Positions 44,436 to 53,328 of a stretch of DNA of 64,000 nucleotides are shown piece by piece; the first letter of the stretch is position 1; every line of letters starts with the position of its first letter. A model generated the notes under the pieces. The model was not told the DNA's origin. It saw only the letters and a list, made by a program, of their open reading frames with translations, and made no database searches. Origin of the DNA: Arthrobacter sp. SPG23 (lineage in GTDB: Bacteria > Actinomycetota > Actinomycetes > Actinomycetales > Micrococcaceae); contig NZ_JYCN01000012.1 of assembly GCF_000876655.1 (NCBI RefSeq), forward strand, positions 93,859 through 157,858. The letters run 5' to 3'. The position numbers and the translations under genes are program-made.

Positions 44436-45167
44436 CTACCTCGCATAGCGCTCCACGAAGTTTCGGAGGATCTTCATCGGTTCCGCCGCAGTGAACTGCC
44501 GGGCGCTTTCCATCAGCAGCTCCGCCGACTCCGGCGGGAAGTAGCCGGCATGGCGGTAGATGTCGATCCTGGTGACCAGCCCGTCGGCATCGAGCTCCGG
44601 GTGGAACTGGGTGGCGTACAGGTTGGCCTTGATCCGGAACATGTGCACCGGGCAGGCCGCGGAACTGGCCAGGAGCACCGCGTGGGAGGGAAGGACGCTG
44701 ACGGCTTCCTTGTGGCCGGTGAAGGCCGTGAAGCTTTCCGGCAGGCCGCGAAGGAGGGGATCCTGCAGGGCCTCCGCAGTGAGCTTGATGGTGGTGCCGC
44801 CCAGTCCCTCGCCGTAGGTCCGGTCAATGACAGCGCCCTGGTGGAGGCCCAGCGTGCCCACCCCGTAGCAGGCGCCGAGGAACGGGAAATCCGCCGGCAC
44901 AATGCGGTCCAGCAGCAGGCGCAGCTCATGCTCTACCCGGTGCTGGGCCGCGCTCTTGTGGTCCGCCGGGTCGCTGGATGTGAAGGGGCTGCCGCCCACG
45001 ATCACCCCGGAGTAGTCGGACAGGTCCAGCTCAGGCATGGGTCCGGCTTCCATCCGGATGCGCCTCAGCTGCGCCGGCTCGAGTCCGCCATAGCGCAGGT
45101 AGGCTTCGTATTCCTCTTCGGCGGCCCTGTCCTCGGCACGCGATGCAAGAAGTAGAAATGGCTTCAC
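44436..45167 (-). CDS. Class I glutamine amidotransferase-like protein
   Basis: 243 residues. GMP synthase-like GATase fold: nucleophile Cys100 in F-L-G-A-C-Y-G-V-G, and His189/Glu191 in T-Q-F-H-P-E-L complete the triad. There is no synthetase domain, so it is a free-standing amidotransferase or gamma-glutamyl hydrolase; relatives include a gamma-glutamyl-amine peptidase group. It lies 96 bp downstream of the biotin carboxylase gene on the same strand but has no evident link to it. Confidence 0.87.
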   Translation of the reverse strand: MKPFLLLASRAEDRAAEEEYEAYLRYGGLEPAQLRRIRMEAGPMPELDLSDYSGVIVGGSPFTSSDPADHKSAAQHRVEHELRLLLDRIVPADFPFLGACYGVGTLGLHQGAVIDRTYGEGLGGTTIKLTAEALQDPLLRGLPESFTAFTGHKEAVSVLPSHAVLLASSAACPVHMFRIKANLYATQFHPELDADGLVTRIDIYRHAGYFPPESAELLMESARQFTAAEPMKILRNFVERYAR

Positions 45168-45263
45168 ACGCTAAGTGTGCATGGAGCCGCCCCCGGGCGC
45201 CATGGGCGCGCCGGGGGCGGCGTTAATGCTGTGCGGGCCCGCTGCGAAGGAGCCTGCGCGTGG

Positions 45264-47114
45264 TCAGTCCTCGATCGTGGCGATCACGGCGCCGGCGGAA
45301 ACCGTCTCACCCGCGATGGCGGCCAGGCCGGTAATGGTGCCGGCGCGGTGCGCAGTGAGCGGCTGTTCCATCTTCATCGCTTCGAGTACGACGACGAGGT
45401 CACCTTCGGCAACAACGTCGCCCTCCACAACAGCCACCTTCACGATGGTTCCCTGCATGGGGGAGGTCAGGGCGTTGCCGCCCGCAGCGGCAGCCGGTCC
45501 GCCGGAGCGGGACCGCTTCTTGGCCTTGGCCGGCTTGGCGGCGCCGCCGCCCGCGCTGAACGAGCCGAGCGACGCCGGCAGCACCACCTCAAGGCGCTTG
45601 CCGCCCACCTCGACCACAACGCGCTGGCGATCGCCGGCGTCGGACGCTTCACCTTCGACGGAGTTCGTCCACGCCGGGATGTCGTTGACGAACGCCGTCT
45701 CGATCCAGCGGGTGTGGACCTTGAACGGTCCTTCTGCCGGGGCGAAGTCGGGGTTGGTGACCACGGCCAGGTCGAAGGGAATGACGGTGGGGATGCCCTC
45801 GACCACCATCTCCTCCAGGGCGCGGCGGGAGCGCTGCAGTGCCTGCTCGCGGGTGGCGCCGGTGACGATCAGCTTGGACAGCATCGAATCGAAGTTGCCG
45901 CTGATGACGTCACCCTGCTCCACGCCGGAGTCGATCCTGATGCCGGGGCCGGTGGGGTTCTTCAGGGTGGTGATGGTGCCCGGGGCGGGCATGAAGTTGC
46001 GGCCGGGGTCTTCGCCGGTAATGCGGAATTCTATGGAGTGGCCGCGCACTTCGGGGTCGCCGTACCCCAGCTTTTCGCCGCGGGCCAGCCGGAACTGTTC
46101 GCGGACAAGGTCGATTCCGGTGACTTCCTCGGAGACGCAGTGCTCCACCTGGAGGCGGGTATTGACCTCCAGGAAGGAGATGGTCCCGTCCTGGCCCACC
46201 AGGAATTCGCACGTTCCGGCACCGAGGTAGCCGGCCTCCTTGAGGATGGCTTTGGAAGACTCGTAAAGGCGGCGGTTCTGCTCTTCGGTCAGGAAGGGGG
46301 CGGGCGCCTCTTCCACAAGCTTCTGGTTGCGCCGCTGCAGGGAGCAGTCGCGGGTGGAGACCACCACCACGTTGCCGTACGCGTCAGCCAGGCATTGGGT
46401 TTCGACGTGCCGGGGAGCGTCCAGGAAGCGTTCGATGAAGCATTCGCCCCGGCCAAACGCGGCAACGGCCTCGCGGACCGCGGACTCGAAGAGTTCCGGG
46501 ATTTCCTCGCGCGTGCGGGCCACCTTGATGCCGCGGCCGCCGCCGCCGAAGGCCGCCTTGATGGCCACGGGCAGCCCAAACTTGTCGACGAATTCGAGGA
46601 TCTCTTCCGCGGATTCAACGGGGTCCGCCGTGCCGGGGACCTGCGGTGCGCCCACCTTTTCAGCAATGTGCCGGGCCTGGACTTTGTCGCCGAGGGCGGA
46701 GATTGCCTCCGGGGAGGGCCCGATCCAGGTGATCCCTGCACCGATGACCATGGCCGCGAACTGTGCGTTTTCGGCCAGGAAGCCGTAGCCCGGGTGGATG
46801 GCGTCGGCGCCGGACTGGTGGGCCACTTCGATGAGCTTTTCCATCACCAGGTAGGACTCAGCGGCAGTGTTGCCGCCCAGTGCGTAGGCCTCGTCCGCCA
46901 AGCGGACGTGCAGGGCGTCGCGGTCCGGGTCGGCGTAGACGGCCACCGAGGCGATGCCTTCGTCGCGCGCGGCGCGGATGATGCGCACGGCGATCTCGCC
47001 GCGGTTGGCGATGAGGACTTTGCTCAGCCGCTTGGAGCTCGTCAGGGCGGCACCTGCGTGGCTGGGGGCGGTGGACTGCTCTGGACTTGCGGACTGCTCC
47101 GAATTTGCTGACAA
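45264..47114 (-). CDS. accA3: Acyl-CoA carboxylase alpha subunit (biotin carboxylase + biotin carrier)
   Basis: 616 residues. The biotin carboxylase part has [12 protein letters not shown], the ATP-grasp loop [12 protein letters not shown], and [12 protein letters not shown]. An Ala/Lys-rich linker leads to the carrier domain with biotinyl Lys581 in [10 protein letters not shown]. It charges biotin with CO2 and serves the AccD/AccE complex that makes malonyl- or methylmalonyl-CoA. The arrangement equals AccA3 of Mycobacterium. It is followed by the amidotransferase and preceded by maf. The upstream region carries nested palindromes including one shared with accD. Confidence 0.95.
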   Translation of the reverse strand: MSANSEQSASPEQSTAPSHAGAALTSSKRLSKVLIANRGEIAVRIIRAARDEGIASVAVYADPDRDALHVRLADEAYALGGNTAAESYLVMEKLIEVAHQSGADAIHPGYGFLAENAQFAAMVIGAGITWIGPSPEAISALGDKVQARHIAEKVGAPQVPGTADPVESAEEILEFVDKFGLPVAIKAAFGGGGRGIKVARTREEIPELFESAVREAVAAFGRGECFIERFLDAPRHVETQCLADAYGNVVVVSTRDCSLQRRNQKLVEEAPAPFLTEEQNRRLYESSKAILKEAGYLGAGTCEFLVGQDGTISFLEVNTRLQVEHCVSEEVTGIDLVREQFRLARGEKLGYGDPEVRGHSIEFRITGEDPGRNFMPAPGTITTLKNPTGPGIRIDSGVEQGDVISGNFDSMLSKLIVTGATREQALQRSRRALEEMVVEGIPTVIPFDLAVVTNPDFAPAEGPFKVHTRWIETAFVNDIPAWTNSVEGEASDAGDRQRVVVEVGGKRLEVVLPASLGSFSAGGGAAKPAKAKKRSRSGGPAAAAGGNALTSPMQGTIVKVAVVEGDVVAEGDLVVVLEAMKMEQPLTAHRAGTITGLAAIAGETVSAGAVIATIED

Positions 47115-47167
47115 GGCGTCTCCTTCTTTCCTTCAGGGAGCCTAGCGCGATTTTGAGGGTTCCGCCG

Positions 47168-47224
47168 ATATTACTTGCGGATTCCGCGTGTAAAGCTCCG
47201 AAGCTTTGTAGGGAAGCTACAAAG
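47168..47224 (-). promoter_or_regulatory. Nested palindromes upstream of the alpha-subunit gene
   Basis: CTTTGTAG-GGAAG-CTACAAAG (47204-47224) is a perfect 8-bp inverted repeat; its core TGTAG-N5-CTACA recurs upstream of accD (59349-59363). Next to it are AAAGCT-CCGA-AGCTTT (47192-47207) and GCGGA-T-TCCGC (47177-47187). A -10-like TAATAT (minus strand, 47173-47168) lies further towards the gene, which starts at 47114. The layout suits an activator or repressor site just upstream of the promoter. Confidence 0.6.
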
Positions 47225-47238
47225 ACTTGCGAAATGGC

Positions 47239-47913
47239 TCACTCGGCGCGGACTTCGGCGGGGTCGATGGCGCCGCCGGTCCACAACTCGGTGATGCCCA
47301 CCTGTGCTTGGCCCAGCAGCCCGCGAAGGGTGGAAATGGAGAGTCCGACGACGGTGTGGGGGTCGCCGTCGACCTTCCTGATGAAGGCGCCGCCGTAGCC
47401 GTCGATCGTGAAGGATCCGGCGCACTGGAGCGGTTCGCCGGTGGCGATGTACGCATCGATTTCTTCGGCGCTCATGTCCATGAAGTGGACTTCGGCGGAG
47501 GTCACGGAGCCCAGCGTGGCGCCGGAACCGTTTGAGCCGCTGTCGTCTGAGTCTGTGTCCCGGCAATCGACCAGCCAATGGCCTGTATGAAGTACCCCCA
47601 TGGCGCCGCTCATTCGCAGCATCCGCTCCCTGGCGACGTCGGCCGTGTACGGCTTGCCGTGCGCCTCACCGTCGAACTCGAAGACGGAATCGCAGCCGAG
47701 CACCAAGGCGCCGTCCGCTTCGGGCAGCGAAGCGACGGCTTCCGCCTTGGCGCGCGCCAGCAGCAGGGCGGTGTCGTGCGGATCCGTCACGCCGTAGCGG
47801 GCCTGGACCGCATCTTCATCCACATCCGAAACCAGGATCTCGTGGCGGATGCCGGCGTGGCTCAGCAATTTGGTGCGTGCGGGGGACTGGGAGGCAAGAA
47901 TGAGGCGGGTCAC
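47239..47913 (-). CDS. maf: Maf-family nucleotide pyrophosphatase
   Basis: 224 residues. The N-terminal L-I-L-A-S-Q-S-P-A-R-T-K-L-L is the Maf signature (S-x-S-x-R-x-x-L-L), and G-C-D-S-V-F-E-F-D-G holds the metal-site aspartate. Maf proteins hydrolyse non-canonical or modified nucleoside triphosphates. An inserted Asp/Ser/Gly-rich loop (D-T-D-S-D-D-S-G-S-N-G-S-G) is unusual. It precedes the carboxylase alpha gene on the same strand, as in other actinobacteria. Confidence 0.93.
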   Translation of the reverse strand: MTRLILASQSPARTKLLSHAGIRHEILVSDVDEDAVQARYGVTDPHDTALLLARAKAEAVASLPEADGALVLGCDSVFEFDGEAHGKPYTADVARERMLRMSGAMGVLHTGHWLVDCRDTDSDDSGSNGSGATLGSVTSAEVHFMDMSAEEIDAYIATGEPLQCAGSFTIDGYGGAFIRKVDGDPHTVVGLSISTLRGLLGQAQVGITELWTGGAIDPAEVRAE

Positions 47914-48015
47914 CGCTCCAGCCTAATTCCTGCTGAGCATGGTTGTCGCTCGGACTTATTGCGCGGGCTTTAGCGCTCCGGTCTTATTGTCGGAGGTCGG
48001 CGGGATAGTTGGTTC

Positions 48016-48354
48016 ATGGACGGCAACCAGGGATCGGAAGCGGCACAGGCAACGGCCGGAAGTGATGGCGACAACTTCCTAAGCTTGCTCAGGATGTGCG
48101 GCCGTGCGATCGAAGAGATGAGGCCCCCCGAGGAACCTGACGGGCAGGAGGAGTTCTATCGGCGCGTCGACGAGCTGAACTCAGCATTGGCCGCTGTCAG
48201 GATGCGCCTTCAAGTGGCCCTTGTCGTCAGCCGGGGGCCGGTTGCTACGACCGGGGTGGGTACCACGCCGATGGCATCCCAAGCGGTTGATCGGCTTCTG
48301 TTGGCCCTCGTTAGGGTCTTAGCCATGGATGTCAGAGCCCGGCGGGACACTTGA
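48016..48354 (+). pseudogene. Duplicated 5' fragment of a DUF222-HNH gene
   Basis: The 112-codon frame begins M-D-G-N-Q-G-S-E-A and the following intact gene begins M-D-G-N-S-G-S-E-A. The leader just before each ATG is also similar (GCGGGA-N3-TTG-N4-ATGGACGG). A second similar stretch, V-D-E-L-N-S-A-L-A-A-V-R-M-R-L-Q-V-A, matches the intact gene's helix [23 protein letters not shown]. Downstream of that the similarity ends and no HNH motif is present. It is best explained as the decayed remnant of a tandem copy; a short functional protein is less likely. Confidence 0.65.
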
Positions 48355-48357
48355 GCT

Positions 48358-49785
48358 ATGGACGGGAATTCGGGGTCTGAAGCGGTTCCGGCAGCAGTGG
48401 AGTGCTGTTGTGCTTGCTGCTGGGGTCAGGAGCCTGCGGGGAATGCGTTTGAGGGGGACGGTGCCCGGCTGATCGATGAGATCCGGGCCTTGGAAGACCA
48501 CAAGTCTGCCCTCGCTGCCCGTCAGGCCCGGCTGGCTGTGGCATTCGACCGCCTGCAGCGCCGGCAACAGTCCGCTGCCGGGATTCCTGGAGACCAGCTC
48601 GGGGCAGGCGTCGGAGCCCAGATCGCGCTCGCCCGGCGCGAATCCCCGGCTAAGGGGAGCCGGCTGTTGGGCCTGGCCAAGGCTCTGGTGACTGAAATGC
48701 CGCACACGCTCGCTGCCTTGGAAACCGGGCAGTTGAACGAGTGGCGGGCCACGTTGCTGGTGCGCGAAACGGCGTTCCTGTCGGCGGAGGGCCGGTGCGC
48801 CGTGGACGAGGAACTCGCCGCCGACACCGGGGCCTTTGACGGAGTAGGCGACCGGGGAATCATCGCCGCGGTCCGGACCGCTGCCTACCGCCGTGACCCC
48901 CGTTCTGTCACCCAGAGGGCCAGCCACGCCGCAGCCGAACGCCACGTCAGACTTCGTCCCGCTCCGGACACCATGTGCTACCTGACCGCCCTGCTGCCTG
49001 TCGCCCAAGGCGTCGCCGTGCAGGCCGCCCTGACCCGCCACGCCGATTCACTCCGCAGCGGCGGGGATCGGCGTTCCCGGGGGCAGCTGATGGCTGATGG
49101 CCTCGTCGAGCGGATCACCGGCACCCCCGGCGGGATCACTGGCGTTGAAATCCAGCTCGTTAAGACCGACCGCACCCTCTTCCGGGGCGACAGCGAACCG
49201 GCACGGCTCCCGGGCTACGGTGTGGTCCCGGGCGGCTGGGCCAGAAGCATCATTGACCGTGGCGGAGGGACGCCCGCAGCCGGGGAGCCGGAATTCAATA
49301 TGTGGATCCGCCGGCTCTACACCGCACCCGCCACGGGCGAGTTGGTGGCGATGGATTCCCGCGCCCGACTTTTCTCTCCGGGACTCCGCCGCTTCATCGC
49401 GGCGCGCGACGACACCTGCCGCACGCCCTACTGCGACGCCCCCATCCGCCATCTGGACCACATCGTCCCCTGGCGCGGCGGCGGCGCTACAACGCACGCC
49501 AACGGCGCCGGGCTCTGCGAACCCTGCAACCACACCAAGGAAGCGCCGGGCTGGAGCGCACACCCGACCACGCCAATCGTCCCCGGCCAGAGCAGGAATG
49601 GCATCGAACTGATAACTCCCACCGGACACAGCTACCAATCCACTGCACCGCCGTTGCCGGGAACCCAACGCGGTAGCCCGGCCGCGGAATCAGGAGACCC
49701 GGAAGAGGTTCGCCGTCGGAAAGAACTCCGCCACCACGCCAAGATTCGCAGGCGTGCCCTCCGGGATGCCCCATTGGCGGCGTAG
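48358..49785 (+). CDS. DUF222/HNH endonuclease-signature protein
   Basis: 475 residues. The N-terminal and middle part is the DUF222 (13E12 repeat-type) helical domain. The C-terminal HNH site is [19 protein letters not shown] with [10 protein letters not shown], including the zinc cysteines and catalytic histidine. Such genes are multicopy in Micrococcaceae and mycobacteria and show mobile or repeat-like spread; their role is unknown. A partial copy lies immediately upstream. The 95 bp after it contain a strong hairpin. Confidence 0.9.
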   Translation: MDGNSGSEAVPAAVECCCACCWGQEPAGNAFEGDGARLIDEIRALEDHKSALAARQARLAVAFDRLQRRQQSAAGIPGDQLGAGVGAQIALARRESPAKGSRLLGLAKALVTEMPHTLAALETGQLNEWRATLLVRETAFLSAEGRCAVDEELAADTGAFDGVGDRGIIAAVRTAAYRRDPRSVTQRASHAAAERHVRLRPAPDTMCYLTALLPVAQGVAVQAALTRHADSLRSGGDRRSRGQLMADGLVERITGTPGGITGVEIQLVKTDRTLFRGDSEPARLPGYGVVPGGWARSIIDRGGGTPAAGEPEFNMWIRRLYTAPATGELVAMDSRARLFSPGLRRFIAARDDTCRTPYCDAPIRHLDHIVPWRGGGATTHANGAGLCEPCNHTKEAPGWSAHPTTPIVPGQSRNGIELITPTGHSYQSTAPPLPGTQRGSPAAESGDPEEVRRRKELRHHAKIRRRALRDAPLAA

Positions 49786-49824
49786 CTCGGCCCACGGACC
49801 GCATCAACGAACTGGAGAAACAGG

Positions 49825-49856
49825 GCCGCCCGCCGATCAAGTGATCGGCGGGCGGC
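49825..49856. terminator. Terminator between the HNH gene and MMPL exporter
   Basis: GCCGCCCGCCGATC (49825-49838) pairs perfectly with GATCGGCGGGCGGC (49843-49856), loop AAGT. It separates converging genes. Confidence 0.88.
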
Positions 49857-49880
49857 TCATGACGGACCCGAAGCGTTCCG

Positions 49881-52412
49881 TCAGCGTGCGCCGACCTCTT
49901 CCGCTTGTGTCACGGCGGCGGCGTCATCCTTGCGGAGTTTCGTGCCCTCAACGTCGACGTCCGGCAGGATGCGGTCCAGCCAGCGGGGGAGCCACCAGGC
50001 TTTTTCGCCGAGGAGGTACATCACAGCCGGGACGATCGTCATGCGGACCACGAAGGCATCAATCAGCACACCGAAGGCCATGGCGAAGCCGAGCGGCCGG
50101 ACCATGTTCAGATGCGAGAAGATGAAGCCGGCGAAAACGCTGACCATGATGATGGCGGCCGCGGTGACCACGGCAGAGGCATGGCTGAAACCGCTCCGGA
50201 CGGCGTGCTTTGCCGATTCCCCGTGCATGAACGATTCACGCATACCCGAGGTAATGAACACCTGGTAGTCCATGGCCAGGCCGAACAGCACGCCGATCAG
50301 GATGATGGGCAGGAAGCTCAGGACAGCACCCGGATTTTCGACGCCGAACACCGCGCCCAGCCAGCCCCACTGATAAACGGCGACGACCGCACCGAATGCC
50401 GCGGCGAGCGAGAGCAGGAAGCCGCCGGTGGCCAGCAACGGGACCCAGATGGAGCGGAAGACGAGCAGGAGCAGGATCAGCGAGAGGCCAACCACGATCG
50501 CCAGATACGGCGGGAGCGCGTCACCAAGTTTCGTGGAAACGTCAACGTTGCCGGCTGTCTGTCCGGTGAGGCCGATGCTCACGCCGGTGGAGTCCTTGAT
50601 CTGGCCCTTTTCGGCCCGGAGCTCGGAGACCACCTGCACGGTGCTCGCGCTGGCCGGGCCCTCGTTCGGGATGACTTGGAACACTGCGGTGCGGCGGTCC
50701 TCGCTCAGAGCCAGCGGCACGGCGGCGGAAACGTTTTCGGTCTCACGCAGGATATCCGCGACGTCGAACTGCTTTGCCTGCGCCTCGGCTTCGCTGAGTC
50801 CCTCCGGGAAGTCGCCCACCACGATGATCGGGCCGGTCATGCCCTCGCCGAAGCTCCGTTTGGTGACGTCGTAGGCCTTGAACGCTTGTGAGGCTACCGG
50901 CTCGGAACTGGCGTCCGGCAGGGCGAGCCGGAGCTGGCTGGCGGGCAGCGCCACAACACCAAGCAGCACCACGCCGGCCAGAAGGGCCAGCCACGGGTGC
51001 TTGGTGACGATGCCGCCCCAGCCGTGACTGCTCCGGTATTCGTCCTTTGCGCGGTCCTCTGTTTCGTGGCCGGGAGCGGCATTGTGCTTGGCCGCTTTGG
51101 CCCAGGCCCGCTTGGAGATCAGTTTCCGGCCCACGAGGGAGAGCACGGCCGGCGTCAGGGTCAGGGCAACGACGACGGCGACAGCCACCGTGGCGGCAGC
51201 GGACAGACCCATGACGGCGAGGAACGGAAGGCCCGGGACCACCAAGGCCGCGAGGGCGATGATGACGGTCAGGCCGGCAAACAGCACGGCATTGCCGGAC
51301 GTTCCCGTGGCCAGCGCCACGGACTCCTCCGGGTCCATTCCGGAGAGCAGCTGGCCGCGGTGCCGGTTGACGATGAACAGGGAGTAATCGATTCCGACGG
51401 CGAGACCAAGCATCAGGGCCAGCATCGGGGAGATGGAGCTCATATCCACGGCGCCGCTCAGGGCGAAGGTGGCGCCCACACCGACAGCGACGCCGACGAC
51501 GGCCATCAGCAGCGGCAGCCCGGCGGCGATCAGGGTGCCGAGCATGATGATCAGGACCAGGGCTGCCACCGCGATGCCGAGGATTTCCGCGGTGCCAAAG
51601 AGCTCGGAGATGTCCTCGCTGATCTCCTTGCTGGGGAGGGCGGTCACGTTGGCTCCAGACACCTCGCTGACGATGTTTTGCACTTCCTGCCGGACCTCGG
51701 GATCAAGTCCGTTGATGGACGTTTTGAACTGGACCTGCGCGATCGCTGCCTTTCCGTCCTCGGAGACGAAGCGGAGCCCCTCCGAAGCCGCCAGCTGGCG
51801 GGTGCCAAGGGCCAGCTTTGCTTCGCCCGCTTCCAGTTCCTTGGTGCCGGCGTCGAGCTTTGCCTGGCCTTCGGCGAGGGCGGCCTTCTGCTGCCCGAGC
51901 TGGGCCTCGATGGCCGCGGGAGGGAGCCCTGCGGCAGTCATCTGTTGTTCGGCGGCTTCCAGCTGGGCGTTGCCGGCAGCGAGTTCTGCAGCTGCTTGCT
52001 CCAGCCGCGCCTTGCCGACAGCTGACTGCTCCTTGCCGGCGGCGAGGTCTGCGGCGGCCTTGTCCAGTTGCGCCTGGGTGGCGAAGGGGTCAACCGTGCC
52101 CTGGACGTCGGGCAGGGTCTTGAGCTTGGTCAGTGCAGCGGTGACTGCGTCCTTCCCGGCTTGGCTGAATTGTGCGTCGTTGGCTTCGAACACAACGCTC
52201 GCCGAACCGCCGGAGGACGTGGGGAGCTCGCTCTTGAGCTTGTCCGCCATCCGCTGCGTCTCGGTGCCCGGGATCTGGAAGTTGTTGGACAGGGTGCCGT
52301 GGAAGGCTGCAGCCGCGCCACCGACGGCCACCATGACGGCGAGCCACACGGAGATGACCAGCCAGCGGTGCCGGTAGGAGAACTTGCCGAGGCGGTAAAG
52401 CAAAAGTGCCAT
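49881..52412 (-). CDS. MMPL-family (RND-type) membrane exporter
   Basis: 843 residues from the ATG at 52412, two bases from the TetR stop. One helix at ~15-38, then a large extracytoplasmic domain rich in Ala/Glu/Gln heptads (K-A-A-A-D-L-A-A-G-K-E-Q, L-E-A-A-E-Q-Q), predicted coiled coil, then five helices. The plan repeats in the second half. The G-I-D-Y-S-L-F-I-V-N-R and A-M-D-Y-Q-V-F-I-T-S-G segments hold the paired Asp-Tyr of MMPL proton relays. It exports lipids or hydrophobic compounds. Its partner regulator is encoded immediately upstream on the same strand. Confidence 0.93.
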   Translation of the reverse strand: MALLLYRLGKFSYRHRWLVISVWLAVMVAVGGAAAAFHGTLSNNFQIPGTETQRMADKLKSELPTSSGGSASVVFEANDAQFSQAGKDAVTAALTKLKTLPDVQGTVDPFATQAQLDKAAADLAAGKEQSAVGKARLEQAAAELAAGNAQLEAAEQQMTAAGLPPAAIEAQLGQQKAALAEGQAKLDAGTKELEAGEAKLALGTRQLAASEGLRFVSEDGKAAIAQVQFKTSINGLDPEVRQEVQNIVSEVSGANVTALPSKEISEDISELFGTAEILGIAVAALVLIIMLGTLIAAGLPLLMAVVGVAVGVGATFALSGAVDMSSISPMLALMLGLAVGIDYSLFIVNRHRGQLLSGMDPEESVALATGTSGNAVLFAGLTVIIALAALVVPGLPFLAVMGLSAAATVAVAVVVALTLTPAVLSLVGRKLISKRAWAKAAKHNAAPGHETEDRAKDEYRSSHGWGGIVTKHPWLALLAGVVLLGVVALPASQLRLALPDASSEPVASQAFKAYDVTKRSFGEGMTGPIIVVGDFPEGLSEAEAQAKQFDVADILRETENVSAAVPLALSEDRRTAVFQVIPNEGPASASTVQVVSELRAEKGQIKDSTGVSIGLTGQTAGNVDVSTKLGDALPPYLAIVVGLSLILLLLVFRSIWVPLLATGGFLLSLAAAFGAVVAVYQWGWLGAVFGVENPGAVLSFLPIILIGVLFGLAMDYQVFITSGMRESFMHGESAKHAVRSGFSHASAVVTAAAIIMVSVFAGFIFSHLNMVRPLGFAMAFGVLIDAFVVRMTIVPAVMYLLGEKAWWLPRWLDRILPDVDVEGTKLRKDDAAAVTQAEEVGAR

Positions 52413-52413
52413 G

Positions 52414-53148
52414 TCAGAGCCGATCTGCGAAAGGGGTGGCGGTGGAGTTGTTGGCCGTCGTGCTGGCCTGGGGCGTTTCGGGGCGGGCGAATCCGGAGCC
52501 CAGCAGGCCCACGGCATCGATCAGGAGTTGCCTGAGGATCGAAAGGGACTCCGGGGTGAGGGACCCGCCGCACCGGGCGAACCAGACGTCCATTGCAGCC
52601 TTGCCGCAGGAGATGAGGGAACCGGCCAGCGCACGGAGGTAGAGCTCGTCGAATTCCGCCCCGGGGGTCCGGGCGAATCGTTCCCGGGCAGCGTCGATGA
52701 TTTCCGCGGTGCAGTGGTCCCAGGCTTCAAGTTCGGAGCGGTTGAGCTGTGGGTTGGACTGCGCCAGGCTGTAGAGCTCGGCCATGGGGGCCACGGTCAT
52801 GGGGTCGGCCAGCTGGATCAGGGCCGCCCTGGCTGACTCAAGGATGGGCTCACCGGCCGGCCGCAGCCGGAACTGCGCCAGGGCGTGGTCCAGGAAGCCG
52901 TGGGTCACTGCCGCCAGGGCCGCTTCGGTGCTGCTGAAGTAGTTGAAGAACGTTCGCCGGGAGATGGCAGCGGCCTCGGCGATGTCCTCGACTGTGAAGT
53001 TACCGGGCCCCTTGCTGCGCAGAAGGTGCAGCGCGGCATCGGTGATGGCCTGGCGCGTGGCGGCCTTGTTGAGTTCCCGGCGCGAGGGAGCGGGCGGGAC
53101 AGCGTTATCGCCGGAAGCCTGAGCGGGCACGGTCTGGGTGGTCGGCAC
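52414..53148 (-). CDS. TetR-family regulator of the MMPL exporter
   Basis: 244 residues. HTH near residues 30-75: A-I-T-D-A-A-L-H-L-L, F-T-V-E-D-I-A-E-A-A-A-I-S-R-R-T-F-F-N-Y-F. The remaining ~165 residues form the helical ligand-binding part. It is cotranscribed with the exporter (one base between the stop and the next ATG), so it is the probable local repressor responding to an exported compound. Two exact copies of TTACACT-N2-GTGCA sit 5-35 bp before its start codon. Confidence 0.93.
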   Translation of the reverse strand: MPTTQTVPAQASGDNAVPPAPSRRELNKAATRQAITDAALHLLRSKGPGNFTVEDIAEAAAISRRTFFNYFSSTEAALAAVTHGFLDHALAQFRLRPAGEPILESARAALIQLADPMTVAPMAELYSLAQSNPQLNRSELEAWDHCTAEIIDAARERFARTPGAEFDELYLRALAGSLISCGKAAMDVWFARCGGSLTPESLSILRQLLIDAVGLLGSGFARPETPQASTTANNSTATPFADRL

Positions 53149-53152
53149 GGCA

Positions 53153-53183
53153 TTACACTACGTGCATATTTACACTCTGTGCA
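53153..53183 (-). promoter_or_regulatory. Double TetR operator
   Basis: TTACACTACGTGCA (53153-53166) and TTACACTCTGTGCA (53170-53183) are direct copies with a 17-bp period, differing only in the two central bases. Each has imperfect dyad symmetry (CACT/GTG). The position, directly upstream of the TetR gene, and the spacing of about 1.6 helical turns are as expected for two TetR dimers binding side by side. Confidence 0.75.
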
Positions 53184-53202
53184 AGTTTGTGCGGTGTCGG
53201 AT

Positions 53203-53307
53203 TCACAGCTTCCTGACAGCTCTATGACAGCTCTTCTATAGGTCGAGGCCGGACGCTTGGAAAGGTAGGTGAACTGTACCTACCGCCACGGGCAGCAACG
53301 TTGCTGC
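53203..53307 (+). promoter_or_regulatory. PhoP-like box, promoter and structured leader of the secreted protein gene
   Basis: Three 7-mers at exact 11-bp steps: TCACAGC (53203), TGACAGC (53214), TGACAGC (53225). This matches the published Mycobacterium tuberculosis PhoP site, direct TCACAGC copies 4 bp apart. TGACAG (53214-53219) also serves as a -35 with TATAGG (53237-53242) 17 bp on. The leader has two perfect dyads: GGTAGGT-N7-ACCTACC (53264-53284) and GCAGCAACGTTGCTGC (53292-53307), just before AGGAGA and the ATG at 53329. Confidence 0.7.
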
Positions 53308-53328
53308 GGAGGATCTAGGAGACGTGCC

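Noticed and set aside
45177..47111. Long plus-strand frame opposite the carboxylase alpha subunit
   Set aside because: Spans an unmistakable biotin carboxylase; shadow frame only.
48358..49785. DUF222-HNH protein as part of a restriction or homing system
   Set aside because: No methyltransferase, intron or intein features nearby; these genes are common stand-alone repeats in actinobacteria.
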